From positions 1 through 39,733 of the forward strand of contig NZ_PQSQ01000077.1 in NCBI RefSeq assembly GCF_002920575.1: DNA of 39,733 bases, written 5' to 3'. The translations under genes were made by a program, and so were the position numbers. Shown here piece after piece: positions 8,380 through 16,153 of this stretch. The DNA comes from Streptomyces sp. Ru73 (GTDB taxonomy: Bacteria > Actinomycetota > Actinomycetes > Streptomycetales > Streptomycetaceae). Each line of letters opens with the position of its first letter. Positions within the stretch are counted from its first letter, which is position 1. The notes beneath the pieces were generated by a model. That model made no database searches and was not told where the DNA came from. It saw only the letters and a program-made list of their open reading frames with translations.

Positions 8380-9270
8380 GCGCGCGGGTGTTCTGCTCGC
8401 CGTTCAGCCAGCGCGCCGGAGAAGCGGACTCGGCCGGCAGCGGGAGGCCGGCCATGAAGTGGGCGATGTCGGCGTAGTAGGCGTAGTAGTCCCGGCGGGT
8501 CAGCTCGCGCAGGCGGCGGATGCTGGTACGGATGCCTTCCTGGTCGTCGCGGATGGCGTGGTGGAAGGCGAGGGCGAGTTCGAGCTTGGCCTGAGCGATG
8601 GCAAGCTCGGAGATGCCGATCTCGGCCGCAAGGGCCTGATGCCGGTCGACGAGGCCGGTGTCGGTGCCGGCGTCGTGAAGGAGTTCGGCGATGCGGACGT
8701 CCAAGGTCGCGCGCGCAGGTCGACCGGGGCGAGCAGCTGCTCGGCCAGCTCGATCTCGTCATCGGCGATGTCGGGGTCGGCGAAAGCGGGGGTGAAGGCC
8801 CGCATGGCCTGGGACATGGCCGCCTCGCCCTTCTTTCCGTGCTCTTCGCCCTCCAGCCGGGCGGCCTGGAAGGCGGCTGCCCCGCCGGCGATGTCGCCCT
8901 GGACCCACCTGACGTCCCCGTCACGCGGTGGTGGCGGCCTTCCCAGCCCAGGTGTGCCGCGGCATCCAGGGCGGTGGGGAAGTCGCCGGCGAGTCGGGCC
9001 AAGTGCGCGAGCCCGCGGCGAGCATTGGGCGTAAGGCGCCCACCGCCTGCGACGACGTGCTGCATGCCGCGGCGGGAGTCCTCGGTGCGCCCGAGGTCCC
9101 GCTGGGCCTTGGCCAGGTAGTAGACCGCCATGTCGTGCAGGTCGGGCGGCAGCAGGCCGGAGTCGGTGAGGCGGGTGAGGCGCTCGGCGGTACGGGCACG
9201 GTTCTCGCGCTGGCGGCGGGCGAGCGTGCTGAGGATCTCCACCAGCGCATCGGCAGTCGTCTGCAGTCCC
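8380..9270 (-). pseudogene. TPR-type ATP-binding protein, C-terminal remnant with frameshifts
   Basis: Pieces in three frames line up as one protein: TTADALVEILSTLARRQREN to LDAAAHLGWEGRHHRV (about 9265-8930), then AAFQAARLEGEEHGKKGEAA to AEQLLAPVDLRA (about 8900-8705), then DVRIAELLHDAGTDTGLVDR to YYADIAHFMAGLPLPAESA (about 8704-8430). At least two frameshifts separate them. The content (helical repeats, DDEIELAEQLL, AYYADIAHFMAGLPLP) is that of the large Streptomyces ATP-binding proteins with a C-terminal TPR region. The whole N-terminal ATPase part is missing. The 5' break falls at the stub in front of tpg, so one rearrangement probably removed both. Confidence 0.65.
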
Positions 9271-9278
9271 GTCCGGCG

Positions 9279-9341
9279 CAGTGCAACCCGGCCCGCCACA
9301 TCAAGGGCGACGGCCACGACGCCGTCCTGGAAGGGGAGTAA
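9279..9341 (+). pseudogene. 3' stub of the gene upstream of tpg (probably tap)
   Basis: Twenty codons (QCNPARHIKGDGHDAVLEGE) end with TAA at 9339-9341, four bases before the tpg GTG. In Streptomyces, tpg normally follows tap, the gene for the telomere-associated protein that recruits Tpg, in one operon. Upstream of the stub the frame dissolves into the antisense of the TPR pseudogene. I infer that this is the last piece of tap; the 20 residues are too few to prove it. Confidence 0.4.
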
Positions 9342-9344
9342 GCC

Positions 9345-9902
9345 GTGGGGGAGATCGAGGACGTCCTGGAGCGCGCCGACCGCGAGGCCTTCACCCGGGA
9401 ACCGCCGAAGACGCCGCTGGCGCAGATCCGTCTCCTGGTGCGCGCGGAGAAGGGCTCCAGGCGGGCCGTGGCGGCCCGCCTGGGCGTCTCCCAGCGCACG
9501 GTGGAGCGCTACCTGGCCGGGCAGCGCAAGACGCCGCAGAAGCGTCTCGCCGAAGCGTTGCGCCGCGAGGTACCGAAGGTGTGGCAGCCGCGGGTCCGGC
9601 AGCGCCGCCGCAAGCAGGCCGCCACCACCGCCGGCATCACCATCGAAACCCGCGCCCGCTTCGGCTACACCGCGCCCATCGGCACCACCGACGACGGCCG
9701 GGTCCGCCGGCTGACCGTCCACCTCCCGCCGGCCTGCGCCGCCCGCCTCTTCGACGCCCAGCAGCACGGCGCCGGCGACCAGCAGATGCGCTCCATCGTC
9801 GCCGAAGGCTTGCAGGAAATCTATTTCAAGGACGGCGGCCGCCGCGCCGATGACCTCGAAGTCGAGTTCACCGACATCGACTGCATCGACGTTTCCTTCT
9901 GA
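9345..9902 (+). CDS. tpg: Telomere terminal protein Tpg
   Basis: A 185-residue protein matching the Tpg family, which caps the 5' ends of linear Streptomyces replicons and primes end patching. An N-terminal helix-turn-helix (SRRAVAARLGVSQRTVERYL, residues 38-57) is followed by a basic stretch (WQPRVRQRRRKQAATT), then ETRARFGYTAPIGTTDDGR, RRLTVHLPP and IVAEGLQEIYFKDGGRR, ending in LEVEFTDID. Length is the usual one for the family. Thr114, the residue reported to receive the first nucleotide in the S. lividans/S. coelicolor proteins, is present in GTTDD. GTG start with AAGGGGAG upstream. The partner gene tap is absent apart from a probable stub. All recognisable parts are intact, so it could be functional. 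Confidence 0.9.
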   Translation: MGEIEDVLERADREAFTREPPKTPLAQIRLLVRAEKGSRRAVAARLGVSQRTVERYLAGQRKTPQKRLAEALRREVPKVWQPRVRQRRRKQAATTAGITIETRARFGYTAPIGTTDDGRVRRLTVHLPPACAARLFDAQQHGAGDQQMRSIVAEGLQEIYFKDGGRRADDLEVEFTDIDCIDVSF

Positions 9903-9952
9903 GTGGCCTCTCGCACAAGGAGAGCGAAAACCGTATCTGAGCCGGAGCACGG

Positions 9953-9985
9953 TAGTTGTCACCAGGGCAGGCTGGTTGTCACCAG
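9953..9985. repeat. Two close TTGTCACCAG repeats, one palindromic
   Basis: GTTGTCACCAG occurs at 9955-9965 and again within CTGGTTGTCACCAG (9972-9985), whose ends (CTGGT/ACCAG) are inverted repeats. The 13-mer GCTGGTTGTCACC at 9971-9983 recurs in inverted orientation at 11973-11985, on the other side of the tetR/dehydrogenase pair. Confidence 0.6.
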
Positions 9986-10102
9986 CACGGATGGACAAGG
10001 GTTTCGCTTGTTGGCGGCGTTCTCATCGCTCCTGCCACCGTCGGCGGAATGTTCGCTGGGACCGTCGGTGCCGGCTCTGGGTGCGCGGCGTGCCGCGTGG
10101 CT

Positions 10103-10675
10103 TCAGTGCACCAGGAGATCGACGGCGACCTTCAGGCGTTCGAGGTAGATCTCCCGCGACTGGGTCTGGTGCTTGAGGCCGATCGATGTGCTGATCATCG
10201 TCTGCGCTACGCGGGCGGCCCTCTTCTGGCCTGAGTCGACGGCGATGGCGTCCGTGATCAGCTCCTCGAATCGCCGTGGAGCGGTCTGTGTGATCTGTCC
10301 GAGGAGGTCGGGGTTGTCCTCGACAACCGTGGCGACATCGCGGGCCAGCGGGCCGACGTAGCGGCCTGTCCACCGGTCGAAGGCATCGAGGAGACGTTGC
10401 GGGAGCGGGCGGTCGACATCGGCCAGGACCTTCTCGACCGCCGCGATGTCGCGTTCCAAGGCCTGGGTGACCGCGGCGCGGAACAGGGCTTCCTTCGAGG
10501 AGAAGAGGAAGTAGAGCCCTGGGCGGGAGATGTGTGCCGCCCGCGCCACTTCCTCCATGGAGGTCTTGCGGTAGCCGAATCGAGCGAACGTGGCCAGGGC
10601 GGAGTCCAAGACCGTGGTCCGACGGTCGGTCTCGGTGGTCGGCGATGCCAGGGGGCCGGCCTCGGGGCTGCTCAT
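10103..10675 (-). CDS. TetR-family repressor
   Basis: A 190-residue TetR/AcrR repressor. The N-terminal DNA-binding domain is clear: ALATFARFGYRKTSMEEVARAA followed by HISRPGLYFLFSSKEALFRAA. The C-terminal ligand domain contains a TGRYVGPLARDVATVVEDNP stretch seen in related TetR proteins. It is divergent from the dehydrogenase at 10740, and a 30-bp perfect palindrome lies 26 bases upstream of its ATG and 8 bases before the dehydrogenase start. The simplest reading is a repressor of itself and the dehydrogenase, released by the enzyme's substrate or a related compound. No ribosome site is visible before the ATG. Confidence 0.92.
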   Translation of the reverse strand: MSSPEAGPLASPTTETDRRTTVLDSALATFARFGYRKTSMEEVARAAHISRPGLYFLFSSKEALFRAAVTQALERDIAAVEKVLADVDRPLPQRLLDAFDRWTGRYVGPLARDVATVVEDNPDLLGQITQTAPRRFEELITDAIAVDSGQKRAARVAQTMISTSIGLKHQTQSREIYLERLKVAVDLLVH

Positions 10676-10701
10676 GGGGCGAGCATAGGAGCAGGAGTCT
10701 A

Positions 10702-10731
10702 GCTATACAAATCCAGTCTGATTTGTATAGC
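10702..10731. promoter_or_regulatory. Palindromic operator between tetR and the dehydrogenase gene
   Basis: GCTATACAAATC (10702-10713), six bases, then GATTTGTATAGC (10720-10731). The 12-base arms are perfect and unusually AT-rich for this genome. The position within the divergent promoter region marks it as the TetR binding site and suggests it overlaps both promoters. Confidence 0.85.
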
Positions 10732-10739
10732 CTCGGTGT

Positions 10740-11711
10740 ATGACGGCTCGCGTACCTCTTTCCACGTCCTTCACCGCCTCCAGCACGGCGGATGAGGTGA
10801 TGCGGGGTGTTGACCTCGCCGGCGTCCGCGCGATTGTGACGGGAGCCTCCTCCGGGATCGGAATCGAGACGGCTCGCGCGTTGACCGCAGCCGGGGCACA
10901 AGTGACGCTTGCCGTGCGGAACACGGCTGCGGGTGATGCCGTCGCAGGATCGATCGAGAGCTCGACCGGAGGGATTCGCCCCCAAGTCGTCCGTCTGGAC
11001 CTCGCCGACCAAGGCACCGTCACGTCGTTCGTCTCCGCGTGGAGCGGCCCACTTCACCTGCTGGTCAACAACTCGGGCGTAGTCACCGGTGGCCTTGAAC
11101 GAACGCGCGAGGGCTGGGAGTTGCAGTTCGCAACGAACCATCTGGGTCACCTCGCACTCGCCATCGGGCTGCACCGCGCCTTGGCCCTCGGAGCCTCCGA
11201 GCGCAACGGGGCACGGATCGTCGCGGTCAGTTCGACGGCGCACATGCGTTCCGGCATCGACTTCGACGACCTCCACTTCGAGCGGCGCAGCTATGACCCT
11301 CAGATCGCCTACGCTCAGTCGAAGACGGCGAACTCCCTGTTCGCCGTCGAGGCGACCCGCCGATGGGCGTCAGACGGCATCGTCGCCAACGCGGTGAACC
11401 CCGGCGGCGTCGCGACGGGTCTGCAGCGGAACTTCACCGCGCAACAGAAGCAGTCACTCGATGCAGCCGAGGCCGCTGGAGTCTTCACGTACAAAACGGT
11501 CCAGCAGGGAGCCGCCACCACCATGGTCGCGGCCGTCGCCCCGCAGTTCGCCCACTCCGGAGGCCACTACCTCGATGACTCGCAGGAGGCCTACACCGTG
11601 CCGAACGACGCCGACCTCGCGCAACACCCGCACGGCGTCAAGCAATGGGCACTCGATCCCGCTGTCGCCGAGCGCCTCTGGGTGGTCTCGACCGACCTGC
11701 TCCGCACCTGA
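10740..11711 (+). CDS. Short-chain dehydrogenase/reductase (retinol dehydrogenase/WWOX-like)
   Basis: A 323-residue NAD(P)-dependent oxidoreductase. The Rossmann signature TGASSGIG follows GVRAIVTG near residue 34; NNSG lies in LHLLVNNSG; the catalytic Ser is in VAVSSTAHM and the Tyr-Lys pair in YAQSK. The NHLGHLAL motif and long C-terminal part fit the WW-domain oxidoreductase/retinol dehydrogenase-like subgroup. ATG 10740 lies just 8 bases from the operator, which implies a very short leader; ATG 10800, preceded by GATGAGG, is an alternative start and still leaves the whole Rossmann fold. It is controlled, by position, by the divergent TetR protein. Substrate unknown. Confidence 0.93.
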   Translation: MTARVPLSTSFTASSTADEVMRGVDLAGVRAIVTGASSGIGIETARALTAAGAQVTLAVRNTAAGDAVAGSIESSTGGIRPQVVRLDLADQGTVTSFVSAWSGPLHLLVNNSGVVTGGLERTREGWELQFATNHLGHLALAIGLHRALALGASERNGARIVAVSSTAHMRSGIDFDDLHFERRSYDPQIAYAQSKTANSLFAVEATRRWASDGIVANAVNPGGVATGLQRNFTAQQKQSLDAAEAAGVFTYKTVQQGAATTMVAAVAPQFAHSGGHYLDDSQEAYTVPNDADLAQHPHGVKQWALDPAVAERLWVVSTDLLRT

Positions 11712-11715
11712 CTTC

Positions 11716-11740
11716 CCGGCGCCACGGCACCCCGCGCCGG
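11716..11740 (+). terminator. Hairpin after the dehydrogenase gene
   Basis: CCGGCGC (11716-11722) and GCGCCGG (11734-11740) pair perfectly across an 11-base loop, five bases after the stop codon. No T-run follows, as is common in Streptomyces. Confidence 0.5.
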
Positions 11741-11898
11741 CTTCCCAGGCAGCGACGAGCCGACCACCCCGGATTCCGCGGAAACCAGGCGCACTCCGGC
11801 GTCGAGCATTCCCACTCCACCTGGCAACCCCGCAGCTCACCACAAGATCCACGGACAGACTCAACGCGGCGAGACAGCGGGCTGGTGTCGGCTCAGGC

Positions 11899-11978
11899 GA
11901 CAGGCAGAGCGCCGGGACCGGTGACGCCTACCCCGCCTTGCGCACTGCGGGTGACAGGCAGCGCGCCGATCCGGTGAC
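11899..11978. repeat. Imperfect direct repeat, about 26 bases
   Basis: GACAGGCAGAGCGCC followed by GGGACCGGTGAC (11899-11925) and GACAGGCAGCGCGCC followed by GATCCGGTGAC (11953-11978) are near copies, starting 54 bases apart. The second runs into the GGTGACAACCAGC element (11973-11985). No gene covers them. Confidence 0.55.
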
Positions 11979-12028
11979 AACCAGCGTGCTTTGCCCGATC
12001 GAAGCCGCAGGCCCGCCTGGAGATCTCC

Positions 12029-12145
12029 ATGGACGAGGCATTCGCCCGGCTGCGCGCCCACGCCCGCTCCCGCCAGCAAAAACTCACCGCGTTGTCGGCG
12101 CAGATCATTCAGGGTCACCTTCCCGCCGAACTCGTACCGGAGTGA
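12029..12145 (+). pseudogene. ANTAR domain stub
   Basis: ATG 12029 to TGA 12145 gives 38 residues, MDEAFARLRAHARSRQQKLT then ALSAQIIQGHLPAELVPE, the last part of an ANTAR RNA-binding domain (family pattern DEAFxxLRxxARxxxxKLxxxAxxI). Nothing recognisable of the sensor part precedes it, although the frame is open a little further upstream. Probably the truncated end of a GAF-ANTAR gene like those at 22636 and 27712. Confidence 0.6.
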
Positions 12146-12192
12146 TCAGCCCTCCTCAGCAATCAATGGCCAAAGCTCACGCCATCAACAGT

Positions 12193-12337
12193 TCAGGAAC
12201 GGGTTCTCAGGCGCAGGCGGCCGGTGATGATGTCGCTGGCCACCTCGTGCAGCGGGCGGTCATGGGCCCAGGCGTGGCAGCGCAGGCGCAGCAGGGCCTG
12301 GTTCAGGGGGGAGGCCCTGTTGTACGGAGAGAATGCC
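12193..12337 (-). pseudogene. Second ANTAR domain stub, frameshifted
   Basis: On the minus strand GILSVQQGLP (from 12337) continues, after a one-base shift in a run of six C, as LNQALLRLRCHAWAHDRPLH then EVASDIITGRLRLRTRS to a TGA at 12193-12195. This matches the C-terminal ANTAR pattern of the two intact GAF-ANTAR proteins in the window (SLDQAWLRLRMHAFRHDRSL). It lies tail-to-tail with the other stub. No upstream domain remains. Confidence 0.6.
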
Positions 12338-12424
12338 GTCCCTCAGCAAGAGCCGGCTCAGTCAACTCCGGTGCGCCGTCCGCGTGGGCGTGAGACTCTT
12401 TTGGTGACGCAGAGGGAGGACGCC

Positions 12425-14743
12425 GTGGCTCAGTGGGCGTGGGCCAGGTCCGGTGCGCGGAATGAGACGACCGGATTCATCGGCCGAGCGGTGGAGCTGG
12501 AGGCCGTCCGCCAGGCGGTGATGCAGGCTCGCGTCGTCACGCTCACCGGCCTCGGTGGTGTCGGCAAGACCCGGGTCGCGGTGCGGGCCGCCCACCAGCT
12601 GGCGGTCGACTTCCCCGACGGGGTGAGCATCGCCGAACTGAGCGGTCTGCGGGACGCCGAGTTCCTGCCCAACACGGTGGCGTCCGCCGTCGGCCTGCGC
12701 GAGATCGCGGCGCAGGAGCCGATGGACCAGCTGATCGACCACTTTGCGGACAAGCGTGCGCTGCTGGTGCTGGACACCTGTGAGCACCTGGTGGACGCGA
12801 TGGCCGTGTTCGTCGACATCCTCCTGCACAACTCCTCCGGGCTGGTGCTCCTACTGACCAGCAGGCAACCCCTGGCGCTGCCCGGCGAATTCGTCCTGCC
12901 GATCCCGCCGATGCCCGAGCCGGACGGGGACGCGAGTGAGCACGACAACGACGCACTTGCGCTGTTCGTCGCCCGGGCCCAGGCCGCCCTGCCGTCCTTC
13001 GCACTGGGCGAGGAGAACAGAGCCGAGGTCATCGCGCTCTGCCGCCGCCTGGACGGCATCCCACTGGCTATCGAGCTCGCCGCCGTACGACTGAGGAGCA
13101 TGCCGCTGGAGCAGATCCTGGGCCGCCTCGACGACCGGTTCCGGCTCCTGGTCGGCGTACGGTCCGCCCAGACCCGCCACCACACGCTGCGCACCACGAT
13201 CGAGTGGAGCCACGAGCTGTGCTCGGCGCCGGAGCAGGAGCTCTGGGCACGCCTTTCGGTGTTCGCCGGAGGCTTCACCCTGGCGGCCGTCGAGCAAGTC
13301 TGCGCCGACGGCAAGCTGGCCGACTGGGACGTGCTCGACCTGCTCGGTGCCCTGGTGGACAAGTCGGTGGTGCAGCGCGTCGAAGGCGTCGCCGAGTGCC
13401 GCTACCGGCTGCTGGATACGATCCGCGAGTACGGAGCCGAGCGGCTGGAGCACGGCGGCCGCACCGAGGAGTACGCGCGACGGCACCGCGACTTCTTCCT
13501 GCGCATGGCCCAGCGGGCGGGCGAGGAATGGATGGGCGACCAGCAGGTCGAGTGGGGGAACCGGCTGGCCGCCGACTTCGACAACTTCCGCGTCGCCATG
13601 GACTTCGCCGTCGCACACCCGGGGGACGAGGCCGCGCTCCGGCTGGTGAACGGCCTGTGGGGACTGTGGCTGGGCAAGAGCAGGCTGACCGAGGCCCGGC
13701 GCTGGATCGACAAGGCCCTGGCGGCCGAGCCGGAGCCGACCCTCGAGCAGGGCATCGCCCTGTATTACGGCTCCTACTACGGGCTGCTGCAGTCCGACCG
13801 GGACGTGCGGAAATTGATCCGGCGCTGCCGGGCCGTGGCCGAGTCCGTGAACGACGACCTCCTGCGTGCTCGCGCCTCGGCGGTGGAGACGTTCGAGATG
13901 CTCATGTGGACCCGGGACGTCTCGCGCACCATGGCTTCGTACGAGGAGTCGCGACAGCTGCTCAGAGCGTCGGACGACCTGTTCCCTCTGGTGGCCGGCT
14001 ACATCCAGACCGCGGTGTTCCACGCCGCCCACGGCGATCCGTCGAGGGCGTTGCGGGAGGCGGAGGAGTGCCTGCGGGAGCTGGCGCACATCCCCCACGA
14101 GTGGTGGGTGCGCAACTACATGATGATCGCGCAGGTACTCGCACTGTGGGCCGTCGGCGAACCGGACGAAAGCCGCGAGCTGGGGTGCAGGGTGCTGCCC
14201 TCCGCCCTCGAGCAGGGCGAGACGATGAGCCTTGCCGCCACGATGGAGTTCCTGTCCTGGGTGGCCTGCGGCAACGGCGAGCACGAGCTCGCCGCGACGC
14301 TGCTGGGCGGCGCCACCACACTCTGGCATCAGGTCGGCACCGCGCTGTGGGGAGTACGGGCCCTCCAAGCCCTGCACACCGACGCCGAGAACACCCTGAT
14401 GCTCAGTCTGGGCGCCGAGCGCTTCACGCAGGTGTACACGCACGGGGCGGCAATCCCCGTGCCGGAGCTGGTCGACATCGCCTGTGGGCGCGTGCACGGC
14501 GACGAGCAGGCGCAGGCCCCGGGCACGGACGACGGCAGTCTCCCCGGCCCCCTCACTCCACGCGAGCGTGAGGTCGCCGGCCTGGTCACCGAAGGGCTCA
14601 CCAACCGCCAGATCGCCGAACGCCTCGTCATCTCCAAGCGGACCGCTGATGCCCACGTCGACCACATCCTCACCAAGCTGGGCATCACCTCCCGCACCCA
14701 GGTAGCCGCGGCGATCGACGACGGGAAGCCGGAAGAGGCGTAA
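12425..14743 (+). CDS. LuxR-family ATPase regulator (NB-ARC-like ATPase plus LuxR helix-turn-helix)
   Basis: A 772-residue regulator. The ATPase part has FIGRAVELEAVRQAV, Walker A GLGGVGKT (residues 42-49), Walker B ALLVLDTCEH and the GIPLAIELAA motif, as in the predicted-ATPase group of Streptomyces regulators. A helical TPR-like region follows (DTIREYGAERL; DFDNFRVAMDFA; HAAHGDPSRALREAEECLRE). The last 60 residues are a LuxR domain (LTPREREVAGLVTEGLTNRQIAERLVISKRT). GTG 12425 was chosen for its GGGAGG five bases upstream and because it precedes the conserved FIGR segment; the frame is open to 12224 but that part overlaps the ANTAR stub. No obvious target gene is adjacent. Confidence 0.9.
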   Translation: MAQWAWARSGARNETTGFIGRAVELEAVRQAVMQARVVTLTGLGGVGKTRVAVRAAHQLAVDFPDGVSIAELSGLRDAEFLPNTVASAVGLREIAAQEPMDQLIDHFADKRALLVLDTCEHLVDAMAVFVDILLHNSSGLVLLLTSRQPLALPGEFVLPIPPMPEPDGDASEHDNDALALFVARAQAALPSFALGEENRAEVIALCRRLDGIPLAIELAAVRLRSMPLEQILGRLDDRFRLLVGVRSAQTRHHTLRTTIEWSHELCSAPEQELWARLSVFAGGFTLAAVEQVCADGKLADWDVLDLLGALVDKSVVQRVEGVAECRYRLLDTIREYGAERLEHGGRTEEYARRHRDFFLRMAQRAGEEWMGDQQVEWGNRLAADFDNFRVAMDFAVAHPGDEAALRLVNGLWGLWLGKSRLTEARRWIDKALAAEPEPTLEQGIALYYGSYYGLLQSDRDVRKLIRRCRAVAESVNDDLLRARASAVETFEMLMWTRDVSRTMASYEESRQLLRASDDLFPLVAGYIQTAVFHAAHGDPSRALREAEECLRELAHIPHEWWVRNYMMIAQVLALWAVGEPDESRELGCRVLPSALEQGETMSLAATMEFLSWVACGNGEHELAATLLGGATTLWHQVGTALWGVRALQALHTDAENTLMLSLGAERFTQVYTHGAAIPVPELVDIACGRVHGDEQAQAPGTDDGSLPGPLTPREREVAGLVTEGLTNRQIAERLVISKRTADAHVDHILTKLGITSRTQVAAAIDDGKPEEA

Positions 14744-14754
14744 CTCAGCCGAGA

Positions 14755-14773
14755 GCCGGCTCTTCCAGCCGGC
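14755..14773 (+). terminator. Short GC hairpin after the LuxR gene
   Basis: GCCGGCT (14755-14761) and AGCCGGC (14767-14773) pair across a 5-base loop, 11 bases after the stop. No T-run; a weak terminator candidate. Confidence 0.4.
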
Positions 14774-14819
14774 GCCGCCGCGACCGCTGGCATGCACCGG
14801 CCAGCACGGGCAGCACCTA

Positions 14820-15054
14820 CTGCGCCTTGGCGCGCCGCACGACGCCTGAAGCGGCCCGCTCGCCCAGCCCGGGCGGGACCACGAGCGCGGCTGAGGTAAC
14901 CGGCCTTCTCCAGGTTGATGATGAACATGTGGACGGTGCGTTCGGTGATCTGGCACCGGAAGGCGATGTCGCGAATCCGCAGCGTCGGTTCGCCAGTGAT
15001 GGGCCCGAGCACGCGGGCGTGAGGGTGAGGCATGAGTCGGGCCACATCGCTCAT
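14820..15054 (-). pseudogene. N-terminal fragment of a winged-helix (MarR-like) regulator
   Basis: From ATG 15054 the minus strand reads HARVLGPITGEPTLRIRDIA then FRCQITERTVHMFIINLEKA then GYLSRA, after which the sequence no longer matches. The same pattern is intact in the regulator at 31980-32399 (HARVLLAIVRDPTLRIRDIA; CHITERTAQKIIADLEEAGY). Only the helix-turn-helix half survives; the wing and C-terminal half are gone. It lies just downstream of the AraC gene. Confidence 0.6.
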
Positions 15055-15082
15055 GCGCTGCTGGCCGTGTCCGTGCCCCGGT

Positions 15083-16033
15083 TCAGCTCCTCAGGGTGGC
15101 GCTGGGCGGGAGGCCGTAGGCGCTTTTGTACAGGGCGGAGAAGCGGCCCGGATGTGTGAAGCCCCAGCGCATCGCGATAGCGGTGACCGTCGCGCCTTCG
15201 TGGGGAGCAGCAGCCTTGAGGTCGGTGTGGGCGTGGGCGAGCCGCACGCTGCGCAGGTAGCCGAGGGGGGTGGTGCCGGCGTGCCGGCGGAAGGCGTACT
15301 GCAGGGCGCGGGGGGTGACCGGTATGGAGGCGGCGATGTCGGCGAGGGAGATGTCGCGGTGGGCGTTGCCCTCGATAAAGGTGATCGCGCGGCGCAGGGT
15401 GCTGGGGCTGCCGTCGCGGCTGTCGGCGCGAGCGGTATCGGTGGTGGCGGTGTTCGGGAGCGCGGCGAGCGCGCTGGCGGCCAGAAGCCGGGTGGCGTTC
15501 GCGATGGCCAGCGGCGCTGTGTGCGCCGCAGGGTCGGCCAGGACGTCATCGCGCAGGAACGCGATGGTGGCCTGCAGCTGCCTCTTGGCATGTGCTGTCG
15601 CCGGCCGCTGTCCGGTCAGCCTTACCGGGCCGGAGCGGTGGGCCGCGCTGGTGGCGGCGACCTGGGAGAGCAGTGCGGGGTCGAACAGGGCGAGGGTGAG
15701 GCGGGCGGCACGGGTTGTGCCGTTGTAGGGGCGGTCCGGCTCCATCAGCAGAAAGGTGTCTCCGGGAACGAAGGCTTCTTCTCGGCGGCCGCTGCGGACG
15801 GCGATCCTGCCCTCGTGCAGATCGACCAGGCAGACCTTGCCCGGGCCCTCGGAGGAGTAGGCAGTGTCGTAGTTGCCGACGCACCTGTCCACGCTCAGCT
15901 GGCCTGCCGTGGTCTGGATGATTTGGGTGCGGGGTTTTCGGGCGCTGCTGCTGAAGCGGAGCCGTGTGTAGGCGGCGGCCAGGAACGCTTCGGTTTCCTC
16001 CAGGCTGTCGCTGTCAAAGCGCCGCGTCATCAT
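15083..16033 (-). CDS. AraC-family regulator (copy A, intact)
   Basis: A 316-residue regulator. The N-terminal half (residues 1-190) is an AraC-binding-like sensor fold (GKVCLVDLHEGRIAVRSGRR; FVPGDTFLLMEPDRPYNG). The C-terminal 110 residues carry two helix-turn-helix units (DISLADIAASIPVTPRALQY; GATVTAIAMRWGFTHPGRFS ALYK). ATG 16033 has GGAG six bases upstream; longer in-frame extensions to 16384 look non-coding. The DNA from about 15091 to 15578 is almost identical to the second AraC gene at 28420-29435, while the N-terminal half differs widely. A 28-base palindrome and a GAGTAAAATG element lie upstream. No effector is evident. Confidence 0.9.
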   Translation of the reverse strand: MMTRRFDSDSLEETEAFLAAAYTRLRFSSSARKPRTQIIQTTAGQLSVDRCVGNYDTAYSSEGPGKVCLVDLHEGRIAVRSGRREEAFVPGDTFLLMEPDRPYNGTTRAARLTLALFDPALLSQVAATSAAHRSGPVRLTGQRPATAHAKRQLQATIAFLRDDVLADPAAHTAPLAIANATRLLAASALAALPNTATTDTARADSRDGSPSTLRRAITFIEGNAHRDISLADIAASIPVTPRALQYAFRRHAGTTPLGYLRSVRLAHAHTDLKAAAPHEGATVTAIAMRWGFTHPGRFSALYKSAYGLPPSATLRS

Positions 16034-16125
16034 TCCGGTCTCCGCCAGCCGCTCAGAATCTTGAGGTCCGGCAGGCCCCGGCGGCAGCCTGGCATTGGCC
16101 GGTCTCATTGCGGAGCATTTTACTC

Positions 16126-16153
16126 GGCACTGCCCGGCAAGCCGGGCAGTGCC
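16126..16153. promoter_or_regulatory. Perfect 13-bp inverted repeat upstream of AraC copy A
   Basis: GGCACTGCCCGGC (16126-16138), AA, GCCGGGCAGTGCC (16141-16153). It lies 93 bases upstream of the AraC start and next to the GAGTAAAATG element (16116-16125). It could be a regulator binding site or a hairpin; no gene ends into it, so a terminator is less likely. Confidence 0.5.

Noticed and set aside
9953..11985. Repeats as a CRISPR array or iteron origin
   Set aside because: Only a few copies, irregular spacing, no cas or rep genes nearby.
12851..14956. 701-codon minus-strand frame opposite the second LuxR regulator
   Set aside because: Low-complexity shadow of the real gene; the plus strand has Walker motifs and a LuxR domain.
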